A DNA stretch of 64,000 nt from Saccharothrix saharensis (GTDB lineage Bacteria; Actinomycetota; Actinomycetes; Mycobacteriales; Pseudonocardiaceae): contig NZ_VFPP01000001.1 of assembly GCF_006716745.1 (NCBI RefSeq), forward strand, positions 2,666,001 to 2,730,000. The letters are read 5' to 3'. The position numbers and the translations under genes are program-made. The notes below the pieces were generated by a model. It saw nothing but the letters and a program-made list of their open reading frames with translations. It was not told the DNA's origin and did not search any database. Every line of letters begins with the position of its first letter. Position 1 is the first letter of the stretch. This document shows, one piece after another, positions 34,783 to 44,400 of the stretch.

Positions 34783-35688
34783 ATGACCGGATGGACCGCC
34801 GACCGCATCCCCGACCAGCACGGCCGGGTCGCCGTCGTGACCGGCGCGAACTCGGGCCTCGGCCTGGTCACCGCCACCGAGCTGGCCCGCCGCGGCGCCC
34901 ACGTCGTGCTCGCCGTGCGCAACACCGAAGCCGGGGAACAAGCCGCCCGGCGGATCGGCGGCGACGTCGAGGTGCGCGAGCTCGACCTGGCCTCCCTCGA
35001 CTCGGTGCGCGCGTTCACCGGGAAGCTGGCCGTCGACCACCCGGCGATCGACCTGCTGGTCAACAACGCCGGCGTGGTCCTGCTCGGCCCGCGCCGTACC
35101 TCGGCCGACGGCTTCGAGCTGCACCTGGGCACCAACGCGCTGGGCCACTTCGCGGTGACCGGCCTCCTGCTGGACAACCTCGCCGCCGCCGGCGGGGCCC
35201 GCGTGGTGAACCTCGGCTCGATCACGCACAAGACCGCGCACCTCGACTTCGACGACCTGATGTTCGAGCGCGGCTACCGGGCCGCGGCCGCCTACGGCCG
35301 GTCCAAGCTCGCGACCACCGTCTTCGGCGTCGAACTCGACCGCCGCCTGCGCGCCGCCGGGTCACCGGTCGTCAGCGTGCTGGCCCACCCCGGCCTGACC
35401 CGAACCAACCTCACGCCGCGGGCCTGGGAGCACCGCGGCCGACTGGGACGGGTGATCGCACGGCTCGGCCTGGTGGCCACCCAACCCGCGGCGCGGGGCG
35501 CGTTGCCACAACTGCACGCCGCCACCGACCCCGGTGTGCGGGGTGGGCAGTTCTTCGGACCGTCCAGCCTCTGGGAAACCCGCGGTCGCGTCGCCGAGGC
35601 TCGGTTGAGCCGGGAAGCGGCGGATCCGGCCGTGGGCGCGCGGTTCTGGGCGGTGGCACGGGAACTCACCGGTGTGCGGTACCTCTGA
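34783..35688 (+). CDS. Short-chain dehydrogenase/reductase
   Basis: A 301-residue classical SDR of the retinol-dehydrogenase/WWOX-like style. The NADP site is 'VTGANSGLGLVTATELARRG', the structural motif 'LLVNNAGV', the catalytic Ser in 'VVNLGSITHK' and the catalytic pair in 'AAYGRSKLA' (YxxxK). AGGAGC precedes the ATG by 7 bp. It is divergent from the XRE/MmyB regulator. The substrate, a ketone, aldehyde or alcohol, is not predictable. Confidence 0.9.
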   Translation: MTGWTADRIPDQHGRVAVVTGANSGLGLVTATELARRGAHVVLAVRNTEAGEQAARRIGGDVEVRELDLASLDSVRAFTGKLAVDHPAIDLLVNNAGVVLLGPRRTSADGFELHLGTNALGHFAVTGLLLDNLAAAGGARVVNLGSITHKTAHLDFDDLMFERGYRAAAAYGRSKLATTVFGVELDRRLRAAGSPVVSVLAHPGLTRTNLTPRAWEHRGRLGRVIARLGLVATQPAARGALPQLHAATDPGVRGGQFFGPSSLWETRGRVAEARLSREAADPAVGARFWAVARELTGVRYL

Positions 35689-35938
35689 CACCCGCGCGGT
35701 GGCGGCGAATCCCCTGTGAATGAACGACGTTGGGCTGATCGGCGTATTTGATCGCCGATGCTGGACAACGACGCCGAAGTGCGCTGAAGTGGGAGTGCTG
35801 GGGGGCACCACTGGGGGTTTGTCCACGAAGGCTTCTCCGCGCATCGCTGATGTGCGGGGAACTTCCGCGCGCGTCAGCGCGAATCCCCAGCTGTTCCCCG
35901 GACCCTTGCCGCTTGTCGTGCAGACGAAGGGTAACGCT

Positions 35939-37555
35939 GTGAGGAAGAAACCGTTGTCATTGCTGGCCGTCGCGCTCCTGGCGAGCGCGGGTGCCTCGGC
36001 CCTGTCCGCACCCGCGGCCGCCGCGGCGGCCGAACCGGGTGCCGTCATCGAGGTGAAGCTGTCCACCGGCGCCGGTGTCGCCGCGGTGCGGCACGCCTTG
36101 ACGGACCGCGAGATCGACAAGATCACACCGCTGTTCACGCGCCTTGACGAGAAGCTCACCAGGCTGCGGCCGATGAACGCGCGGTCGTCGTCGCCGGGGC
36201 TGGAGCGGTGGCACCGGGTCCAGCTCGCCCCGGGCGTGGACGCGAAGGCCGCGGCGCAGGAGCTGAACGCGCTGCCCGGCGTCGAGGTCGCCTTCCCGCA
36301 GGCCGAGCCCGTCGACGCGGTCACGCCCGACTTCTCCGGCCAGCAGGGCTACTCGGACCCGGCGAGCAGCGGCGGCATCGACGCCGACTACGCGCGCACC
36401 GTGCCGGGAGGCAAGGGCGGTCACGTCAAGGTCGTCGACCTGGAGCGGAACTGGAACCCGCAGCACGAGGACCTGTCCAAGCTGCGGCTGCCCGGTGCGC
36501 TCATCGCCAACGGCACGCCGAACTTCACCCCGACCAGCATCGACCACGGCACCGCCGTCACCGGCGTGGTCGGCGCGGACGACAACGGGTTCGGCGTCAC
36601 CGGGCTGGTCCCAGAGGCGGGCCTGCACTACACCAACGTGGTCAACCACGAGGTCGGCTACGACCTGGCCAACTCGCTGCTGATCGCGGCCGCGGGCGTG
36701 AACGCGGGTGACGTGCTCATCATCGAGCAGCAGGTGTCCCAGTGCGGCAACTACGCGCCCATGGAGGTGTGGCCCTCGGTGTACGACGCGATCGTCACCG
36801 TGGTGCAGTCCGGGCGGCACGTCGTGGAGGCCGGCGGCAACGGCAACCTGAGCCTCGACAACTCGTGCTTCGGCTCCCGGTTCCCGGACGACAAGCCGGA
36901 CTCCGGCGCGATCATCGTCGGCGCCGGCTCCGCGCCGGGCTGCACCGGCACGCCCCGCACCAAGCTGAGCTTCTCCAACTACGGCAGCCGGGTGGACGTG
37001 CAGGGCTGGGGCGAGTGCGTCACCACCACGGGATACGGCGCGCTGTACGGAACGGGCGCGGACGACAAGTACACCGCCGGCTTCAACGGCACGTCGAGCG
37101 CGTCGCCGATCGTGGCGTCGGCGCTGGCGTCGCTGCTCAGCGTGGCCGAGGCGAACGGGCAGACGCTGACCCCCGCCCAGGCGCGGGAGATCCTGATCGC
37201 CACCGGCACCCCGCAGAGCGGCGCGCTGGAGATCGGCCCGCTGCCGAACCTGCGCACGGCCATCGACAACTTCCTGGCCGGCGCGGAGTTCCCCGAGCGC
37301 GTCGCCAACCCGGGACCGCGCACGTCGATCCGCTGGCAGTGGACGAACTTCGCGATCCAGGCGTGGGACGGCAACGCCGAACCGCTGACCTTCTCCGCCA
37401 CCGGTCTGCCGCCGGGCCTGGCGATCGCCGCGGGCACCGGCGTCATCTCGGGCACCCCGACCACCCCGGGCACCTACACCGTGACGGTGTCGGCCAGTGA
37501 CGGCGCGGGCTCGCCCAGCCAGGCCACGTTCAGCTGGACGGTCACCAACGCGTGA
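35939..37555 (+). CDS. Secreted subtilisin-like serine protease (S8)
   Basis: A 538-residue secreted protease. The signal peptide covers about the first 30 residues ('LLAVALLASAGASALSAPAA'). An inhibitor-like propeptide region follows. The S8 catalytic triad appears as Asp167 ('KVVDLERNWN'), His203 ('IDHGTAVTGVV') and Ser386 ('NGTSSASPIVASALASLL'), and the oxyanion Asn is in 'EAGGNGN'. The last 90 residues form a putative Ig-like (He_PIG) domain ('FSATGLPPGLAIAAGTGVIS'). GTG at 35939 with GAAGGG upstream gives the clean signal peptide; the frame itself is open from 35720. A terminator hairpin begins 7 bp after the stop. Confidence 0.9.
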   Translation: MRKKPLSLLAVALLASAGASALSAPAAAAAAEPGAVIEVKLSTGAGVAAVRHALTDREIDKITPLFTRLDEKLTRLRPMNARSSSPGLERWHRVQLAPGVDAKAAAQELNALPGVEVAFPQAEPVDAVTPDFSGQQGYSDPASSGGIDADYARTVPGGKGGHVKVVDLERNWNPQHEDLSKLRLPGALIANGTPNFTPTSIDHGTAVTGVVGADDNGFGVTGLVPEAGLHYTNVVNHEVGYDLANSLLIAAAGVNAGDVLIIEQQVSQCGNYAPMEVWPSVYDAIVTVVQSGRHVVEAGGNGNLSLDNSCFGSRFPDDKPDSGAIIVGAGSAPGCTGTPRTKLSFSNYGSRVDVQGWGECVTTTGYGALYGTGADDKYTAGFNGTSSASPIVASALASLLSVAEANGQTLTPAQAREILIATGTPQSGALEIGPLPNLRTAIDNFLAGAEFPERVANPGPRTSIRWQWTNFAIQAWDGNAEPLTFSATGLPPGLAIAAGTGVISGTPTTPGTYTVTVSASDGAGSPSQATFSWTVTNA

Positions 37556-37561
37556 CCGGAC

Positions 37562-37602
37562 GAGGTGGCCGTGCGGGTGATCCCGACCCGCACGGCCGCC
37601 TC
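37562..37602 (+). terminator. Hairpin after the subtilase gene
   Basis: GGCCGTGCGGGT (37567-37578) pairs with ACCCGCACGGCC (37586-37597), extended by GAGG/CCTC with one mismatch. Confidence 0.7.
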
Positions 37603-37668
37603 GGCGGTGCCGATCAGACCGAGTCGGCGACATCCCCTCGATCGGGCGCGGCAGGGCGAGCGCCGCGA

Positions 37669-37975
37669 TCACCTAGCCGAGCCCGTGGAGGTGACGCCGT
37701 CCGCACCCACCACGAGGTCGAACCGCTCGGTGACCGCCGTGCCGCCGCGGTCCGGCGTGACGTCCACACCGGACCCGTCCTGCCCGATCCGGACGGGCTT
37801 CGTCCCGTAACGGATGTCGACGTCCGCTTTCGACCGGTGGACAACAGTTCCTCTTCGGCGCTGGTGGGCGCCGGCGACCGCCGCGCGCTCACGCACCTGC
37901 TCGACACCCCGTCCGGCACGGCGACGCGGACCTCCACCCTGCCGGGCGGTCCGCGGTAGCAGAGGCGCGTCGACC
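37669..37975 (-). pseudogene. Fragment of an FAD-dependent monooxygenase
   Basis: A minus-strand piece reads 'DIRYGTKPVRIGQDGSGVDV' and 'RFDLVVGADGVTSTGSAR', which is the DG-motif strand and the GADG FAD-binding motif of PHBH/UbiH-type aromatic hydroxylases. Sequence upstream on the same strand is Arg-rich and out of frame, and the Rossmann N-terminus and the whole C-terminus are missing. It is a short remnant with no expected function. Confidence 0.6.
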
Positions 37976-38029
37976 AGCCGGTTGTCACACCCGGCAGCGG
38001 TCCGGCGATGTCGGGGTGGAGGAGGCGTG

Positions 38030-38446
38030 GTGGCGAAGTCGCTGAAGTCGCGGACCGGGCGGGTCGTGGCGGGGGTCGTGCTGATCGGCGCGATCACCGG
38101 ACTGGTGCTCGTGATCCGGGAGTCGGTCGAGCAACGGTCCTGGGCGGGCACCGACGGGATCGTGCAGGAACGGCTCCGGTCGGGCAAGAGCTTCTCGGTC
38201 GAGGTCGAGTACTCCCTGCCCGACGGCACGAAGCAGGTCGCCACGCTGTCCGAGAACGGCCCGGCCCGCCACCCCGGCGACCACGTGACGGTCCGCTACG
38301 ACCTGGAGCACGGCCGGGTCGTGGACGCCGCCCTGGCCGACAACGACCAAGCCCACTGGGTCGGCGGCGGCATGCTGGGCGTCCTGGTCCTCGGCGCGGT
38401 GTTCGCCAACCTGATCGCCTGGGCCCCCACCCCGCGACCGGAGTGA
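38030..38446 (+). CDS. DUF3592-like membrane protein
   Basis: A 138-residue protein with two membrane helices, residues 10-28 ('VVAGVVLIGAITGLVLVI') and about 112-130, flanking a small beta domain. That domain is 'GTDGIVQERLRSGKSFSVEV' then 'GDHVTVRYDLEHGRVVDAAL', the DUF3592 pattern seen in many actinobacterial membrane proteins. Tandem GGAGGAGG at 38018-38025 supplies the ribosome site for one of two adjacent GTG codons (38027 or 38030). Function unknown. Confidence 0.7.
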   Translation: MAKSLKSRTGRVVAGVVLIGAITGLVLVIRESVEQRSWAGTDGIVQERLRSGKSFSVEVEYSLPDGTKQVATLSENGPARHPGDHVTVRYDLEHGRVVDAALADNDQAHWVGGGMLGVLVLGAVFANLIAWAPTPRPE

Positions 38447-38555
38447 CCGACCCGCGTGCACGGCGCGTCGATGAGGACGCGGTTAGCGACTTGTGAGAAC
38501 CCCCTGCCACGGTCTGGAGCAGGAACGGGAGTTCCCGTGGACGAGGGGAAATCAC

Positions 38556-38993
38556 ATGATCGGCATTCGACGCGTGGTCGCGGTGGTCGCACTGGCGTTG
38601 GCGTTGGGGGCGGTGGTCGGTACGCCGGGGGCGTCGGCGAAGGCCGAAGCCGGCTGGGCCGACGACTTCTTCAGCGTGTGCGTGCCCGACGCCGCCGGCT
38701 GCTTCGGCTACACCTACGGCACCGTCGTCTGGGGCAACCGGACCGCGACCATCAGCGGCACGGTGGCCAACGAGTACACGTCCGGGTACGTCACGGCCTA
38801 CTTCGAGGCGTACGCCGGCTCGACCAAGGTCACCAGTACGACCCGGACGGTGTCCAGCGGCACGCGCGGCTACCAGTTCGGCCTCGGTGACCCGGACCGG
38901 GTCGGCGGGTTCGACCGGACGAAGATCACGGTCTGCTGGCACGGCACCGACAGCAAGGTGTGCAGCGCCCCGCTGAACCTCTGGCGGGACTGA
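38556..38993 (+). CDS. Small secreted protein of unknown function
   Basis: A 145-residue protein with a Sec signal peptide ending near 'VGTPGASAKAEA' and a mature part of about 110 residues rich in Tyr, Thr and Gly. It has four Cys (two in 'VCVPDAAGCFGYTYGT', two in 'VCWHGTDSKVC') that probably form two disulfides. The mature part looks like a small all-beta domain. GAGGGGAAATCAC precedes the ATG at 38556. No family is recognised. A strong terminator lies 11 bp after the stop. Confidence 0.75.
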   Translation: MIGIRRVVAVVALALALGAVVGTPGASAKAEAGWADDFFSVCVPDAAGCFGYTYGTVVWGNRTATISGTVANEYTSGYVTAYFEAYAGSTKVTSTTRTVSSGTRGYQFGLGDPDRVGGFDRTKITVCWHGTDSKVCSAPLNLWRD

Positions 38994-39004
38994 CCGGAAC
39001 ACGC

Positions 39005-39045
39005 GGAAGCGGTCGTCCCGGCACCCGGCCGGGACGACCGCTTCC
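39005..39045. terminator. Perfect 17-bp bidirectional hairpin
   Basis: Arms 39005-39021 and 39029-39045 are fully complementary with a 7-nt loop, between the small secreted protein gene and the convergent GH43 gene. Confidence 0.85.
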
Positions 39046-39053
39046 ACGCGCGA

Positions 39054-41444
39054 CTAGCGCTTGTTGACCTTCAGCACGACCGTCGTGGACGACTGGACGT
39101 GATTGGCGTCGCCGTCGTAGACCACGGTCAGCGGCCACCGGCCGGTGCCGAGCGCGGCGGTGTCGACCGAGACCGACGCACGTCCGTTCACCAGGGTCCC
39201 GCGACCCACCTCCAGGTCGTCGCCGGAGAGGATCCGGACGGTGCCCGTCGGGGTGAACGGCCCGCCCTTCACCGCGACCTTGGCGGACACGGCCCCGCCC
39301 GGCTTGACCGCGTCCCGGCTGAGGGTGGCGGTCGTCGTGCTCGGGTCGAGCGTCGCCCGCGGCACGGAGATCGTGTTCGCCTGCTCCACGAGACCCGCGC
39401 GGTCGACGGCCCGGTACCGCACCGTCGCGGCGACGTCGCCGAACGTCAACGGGGACGTGTAGGTCGTCCACGCCGCGTCGCCGACCTGGTACTCGACCCG
39501 CGCGACGCCGGACGTGTCGTCCGCCGCCACGATGGACACCGACCGGGTCGCGGTGTTCCACGAGGCGCGGCTGACCGGCGCCTGCGTGTCCACGTCGATC
39601 TCGCGGGTCACCGGGCTGGAGACGTTCCCGGTGACGTCCGTGGCCCGAGCCTGCACGGTGTGCCTGCCGTCGGTCAGCGTCACCTCGTCGGTGGTCCGCC
39701 ACGCCCCGTCCACCGCGATCTCGGTCGACCGCACACCGGTCTCGTCGGCGGCCGTCGCCCGCACCACGACCGGGGACGTGAACCAGTCACCGGTCGGTGA
39801 ACCGGGCGTCGTGCTCAACGAGACCGTCGGGTCCAGGCTGTCGGTCACGATCACGGTCACGCTCGCGCGGAGCGCCTGGCCCACGAACGTGCCCTCGACC
39901 TGGAACGAACCCCACGACCCGTACCGCGCCGGGTCCACGTCGGCCCAGTCGACGGCGGTCGCCCGGGTCGAGCCGTCCGCGTAGGTGACGTCCACGGTGG
40001 ACGGCAGCGCGGGAGCCACGCCCGCACGGGTGCGCACCGACACCGACGCGACCGACTTCGCGAGCAGGTTCGGCTGCATCGCCGCGCGCAACGCGTCCAG
40101 CTCCGCCTGGCTGATCGGGATGACCGTGCCGTGCCGCGGGCTGCGGGGCAGCGCCGCGCCCGGGACCGACGTCCAGGCACCGGAGGCGATGTCGTCGGTC
40201 CGGAACGCCAGGTACCCCTGACCGCCGTGGTAGCTCGGCTGGTCGATCAGCATGTACCAGCGCCCGGGCACCGCGTTGTCGCGGAACACCGTCGGGCCCT
40301 CGCCGCCGGTGAACGTCCCGCCCCACGGGTTGGGCTGGCCGACGCCGATGCGCTCGCGCACCAGCGACCACGGCGAGGACGTGGTGGTCGGCAGCGTCCC
40401 GGTGACCGTGGCCATGAGGTCCGCCGACTTCTCCTGCCGGACCGTCATGGAGGCCTCGTCCTTGATGAACCGGTAGAACGTGTCGCCGTCGCGCACCACG
40501 GTCGCGTCGATCATGCCGAGACCGGTGCCCCGCTTGACGTCCACCCACGGCTTCGCCTCGCTGAACGTGCGGAAGTCGCGCGTGGTCGCGTACATCATCC
40601 GGTTGTAGGAGGTCCGGAAGTCGCGGGTGGTGACGTCGGTCGTCGGGTACAGGTTCGACGCCCAGTAGACGACGTAGTCGCCCGACGCCTCGTCGTAGAA
40701 CGCCTCGGGCGCCCAGGTGTTGCCCGCGAAGTCCGACGACACCTTGATCATCCGCTGCTCCGACCAGTGCACCAGGTCGGTGGACTCCCACACCACCAGG
40801 TGCTTGCTGCCGGACTCCTGCGCTTCGCTGAAGTTGTTGCCGCCGTAGATCTTCAGGTCGGTCGCCAGCAGGTAGAACTTGTCGCCCTCGTGCGACCGGA
40901 TGAGGAACGGGTCGCGCAGGCCCTTCTCCCCCAGGGTCGAGGTGAGCACGGGGCGGCCGTTGTTCAGCTCGTCCCAGGACAGCGGGTCGTCGCCCTTCGA
41001 CGCGGCGAAGTAGATCTTCTCGCCGTCGTCGGTGCTCTCACCGACGAAGTACGGGAAGAAGTACGCCTCGTTGGCCGCCGGTGCGGGCAGCGGGAGCACG
41101 GTGACCGGGATGGTGCGGGTCGCCGTGCCGCCGTCCAGCGTGGCGGTGACGGTCAGGTCGACCGTCACCGGGTCACCGCCCCGCGCGGGTCGGGTGACCT
41201 CGCCGGTGGCGGTCACCACGCTCTCGTCGCCCGACCGCCACGCCAACGTCGCACCGCCGGCCCCGGTCGCGGGAAGCGCGAGGTTGCCCCGCACGCCGTC
41301 GGCGTCGGTCAGCGCGACGGCGTCCACCGCCGCCTGCGCCGACGAAGCGGCCACGACCGGCTCGGCCGCCTGGGCGGGCAGGGCGGTGAGCCCACCCGCC
41401 ACCAGCACGGCGCCCAGCAGCGCGAGGGTGGCCCGCTTGCGCAT
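39054..41444 (-). CDS. Secreted multidomain GH43 glycosidase
   Basis: A 796-residue secreted enzyme. It has a signal peptide ending 'LTALPAQAAEP', an Ig-like strand region (residues 30-115), then a five-bladed GH43 catalytic domain of about 330 residues ('YFFPYFVGEST', 'EKGLRDPFLIRS', 'GNTWAPEAFYDEASGDYVVY', 'GMIDATVVRDGDTFY'). GH43 enzymes remove arabinose or xylose from arabinan and arabinoxylan. C-terminal Ig-like modules follow, and the last two resemble those of the GH51 protein upstream. The ATG at 41444 has GAGG 6 bp before it and starts the signal peptide; a GTG at 41465 would overlap the upstream stop by 4 bp. It is operonic with GH51. Confidence 0.87.
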   Translation of the reverse strand: MRKRATLALLGAVLVAGGLTALPAQAAEPVVAASSAQAAVDAVALTDADGVRGNLALPATGAGGATLAWRSGDESVVTATGEVTRPARGGDPVTVDLTVTATLDGGTATRTIPVTVLPLPAPAANEAYFFPYFVGESTDDGEKIYFAASKGDDPLSWDELNNGRPVLTSTLGEKGLRDPFLIRSHEGDKFYLLATDLKIYGGNNFSEAQESGSKHLVVWESTDLVHWSEQRMIKVSSDFAGNTWAPEAFYDEASGDYVVYWASNLYPTTDVTTRDFRTSYNRMMYATTRDFRTFSEAKPWVDVKRGTGLGMIDATVVRDGDTFYRFIKDEASMTVRQEKSADLMATVTGTLPTTTSSPWSLVRERIGVGQPNPWGGTFTGGEGPTVFRDNAVPGRWYMLIDQPSYHGGQGYLAFRTDDIASGAWTSVPGAALPRSPRHGTVIPISQAELDALRAAMQPNLLAKSVASVSVRTRAGVAPALPSTVDVTYADGSTRATAVDWADVDPARYGSWGSFQVEGTFVGQALRASVTVIVTDSLDPTVSLSTTPGSPTGDWFTSPVVVRATAADETGVRSTEIAVDGAWRTTDEVTLTDGRHTVQARATDVTGNVSSPVTREIDVDTQAPVSRASWNTATRSVSIVAADDTSGVARVEYQVGDAAWTTYTSPLTFGDVAATVRYRAVDRAGLVEQANTISVPRATLDPSTTTATLSRDAVKPGGAVSAKVAVKGGPFTPTGTVRILSGDDLEVGRGTLVNGRASVSVDTAALGTGRWPLTVVYDGDANHVQSSTTVVLKVNKR

Positions 41445-41461
41445 CGCGATCCTCACTTCGA

Positions 41462-44400
41462 TCACCCTCTCCTCGGCTTGGTGACCCGCACGACCACGCT
41501 GGTCTGTGAAGGGCTGTGCCCGCCGTCGCCCACGTAGCGCACCACCAGGGTGTGCTCGCCGACGCGCAGGCCGCTGGTGTCGAGCGACAACCTCGCGGTC
41601 CCGCCCGACAACGTCGCCGACGCCAGCGGCCCGGAGGACCCCAGCAGCCGGACCTCACCGGTCGGCGTCGTGCCACCGGACGTGCCGACCTTCACGGTCA
41701 GCGGGACGACGGCGCCCTGCTCGACCTTCGGCTTCGACGGCGTCACCGTCGTCGTGGTCGACTTCAGCTGTGCCTGCTTCGCGGGCACCACGACCGTGCC
41801 GGGCTCCTCGACGTTGCCCAGCCGGTCGACCGCGCGGAACTGCACCGCGGTCTCGGCGTCACCGACCACGACCGGGGCCGTGTAGGGCCGCCAGTCGGCC
41901 GCGCCGAGCCGGGTCTCGATCCGGTCGACGCCGACGCCGGAGTCCGCGGCGCGGACCGCGACGGTGCGCGCCGCGCTGTCGACCGCGGCGTTCGAGACGG
42001 GCGCGACGCTGTCGATGCCGAACTCCACCGGCCGCACCGCACCGACGTTGCCGGCCGCGTCCACCGCGCGGACCTCGACGGTGTGCCGGCCGTCGCCGCC
42101 GACCTGGACCTGCGTGCCGGGCACCCACGCGCCGCCGTCGACCCGGAACTCGATGCGGTCGAGCCGTCGGTCGTCGGTGGCGGTCGCCGACACGGTGACC
42201 GGGTCGCCGTACCAGCCGTTGACCGTCCTGCCCTGCACCGTCACGTCGTCGACGACCGGCGCGACGGCGTCCGCGGTGCGCAACCGCAGGAAGGTGATCG
42301 ACTGCGCCGGGAAGTCGTAGCCGAAGTCGTTCGACAGCCCGCCGATCTGCCTCGTCGTCGGCACCACCTTGGTCGGGGCGTCCTTGGTGTTGGTGTCACC
42401 GGGCGCGCCGGTCATCTGGATGACCTCGCCGTCGGGCAGCACGCCCGCGTCCGCGACGGTGACCCGCGTGCGGACCGTCTCGGTCGAGGTGTTGACCACT
42501 TTGGCCACGATGTCGCCGCCGGCCTTGTCCCGCGTGACGACCTGGAACAGCTTCTCGTCCGCGCCGGACTCGTACGTCATCTGCAGCTCGCCGTTGAGGT
42601 ACAGCGAGATCGTGTTGCCCGCGACGACCACCTTCACCCGGTAGGTCTCGCCGGTGGCCACGCTGTGGCCCTCGACGGACTCGACCTCGACCGCACTGCC
42701 GCCGGAGGCCTTCTGCAGCACCGACCGGGTGTTGTTCCAGCCGCCGAGGTTCCACCAGTAGAAGTCGTTGGTGCCCTTGGCGCCGAACCCGATCAGGAAG
42801 CCCTCGGCCCCGGAGAGCTTCTTGGCGTCCAGCTCCAGCGTGTAGTTCGTCCAGTCCTTCGCGTACGCGTCGTCGATGGTGCTGCGCGCGTCCGTGGTCG
42901 TCGCCGACGACTGGACGTACTGGCCGTCGGCGACGGCCCAGGTGCCCGCGGCCGGGTTCCACTGGTCCCCGTCGGCGAAGTCGTCGGAGAACAGCGTCGC
43001 GCCGTCGGCGTTGGACGTCACCCGGACGTTGTCGTAGGCGGCGGCGGTGTTCCAGGTGGACAGGAAGACGCCGCCGTTGACGACCGACTGGTTGACCGAG
43101 CCGGTGAAGGTGCTCGGCACGACCTCGTCGCCGACGTTGTTGCCGAACATCTTCTGCACCTCCCAGTTGGGGGTGTTCCACGACTCGTCGTTGTCGAACC
43201 AGATGGCGTCCGGGTTCCACTGCACGTACGACTCGTTGGACAGCAGCGGCGCGTAGGACGCCAGCTTGACCACGTCGGCGTTGCGCTGCAGGCCCGTCAT
43301 GTACGACGCCTCGACCAGGGCGTTGTGGAACGTGTTGCCGCGCGAGGCGTACTCGCCCAGGAACACCTTGGGGCCGTTGCGGTCGTAGTCGTCGTATCGG
43401 TGGTTGTTCAGCAGGAACCAGTCGGGGTCGTTGTAGTAGTGCTCGTCGACCATGTCGACGTTCTGCCGGCGGTTGAAGTCCCACAGGGTGTCGAACCGCG
43501 CGCCCGCGTCGTCCGGGCCGGAGTTGGAGATGATGGTGATCTCCGGGTGACGCGCCTCGATGGCGTCCCGGAAGACCGGGAAGTTCGCCTCGAAGGTCGT
43601 CGTGTTCTCCTCGTTGCCCAGGCCGATCATGTCCAGCCCGAACGGCTCCGGGTGGCCGAGCGCGGCACGCTTCGCGCCCCACTCGGTGGTGACGTCACCG
43701 TTGGCGAACTCGATGAGGTCGAGGGTGTCGTCGACCCAGCGGGCGATCATCGCCGGGTCCTTCATCTCGGGGATGGTGCTGCCGCAACCGTTTGCGCCGA
43801 CCGAGACCACGGGCAGCGGCTCGGCGCCGAGGTCCTCGGCGAACTTGAAGTACTCGAGGTAGCCGATGCCGTAGGACTGGTTGTAGCCCCAGAAGTTCCA
43901 GTTGGTCGGCCGCTCCTCGACCGCGCCGATCGTCTCCTTCCACTGGTAGGTGCGGCGGCGGTCGGTGTAGCCGCTCTCCTCGTAGGTGCGGAACGTGCCG
44001 ACGTTGGTGACGCAGCCGCCGGGGAAGCGCAGGAACTTCGGCTTCATCGCGGCGATCTTCTCGGCCAGGTCCTTGCGCAGCACCGACTTGCCGTTCACCG
44101 GGCCGACCCAGCGGTCCTGCGGCATGACCGAGATCATGTCCAGGCCGACGGTCGAGGCCGCGCCCGCCGTGACGACCAGCCGTGCGGCGTCGGTCGTGCC
44201 GGTCGCGGTCAGCGTGACCGGGTACTGCTTCCAGGTGTCCGAGCCGTCGACGGCCACGGACCCCTCGGCGTAGGCGACCGCGCCGTCCGCGCTGAGCAGC
44301 CGGATCGCCAGGTCCTGCGCGGTCGTCGTGCGCGCCCACACCGAGGCGTCGTACCTCGCGCCCGCCTTGACCGCGAAGCCGCGGTTGTAGCCGAGGTTGC

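Noticed and set aside
38499-38506. ACCCCCTG upstream of the small secreted protein gene, and further single copies at about 3150 and 54349
   Set aside because: Single, unpaired copies at about the number expected by chance; not counted as members of the proposed regulon.
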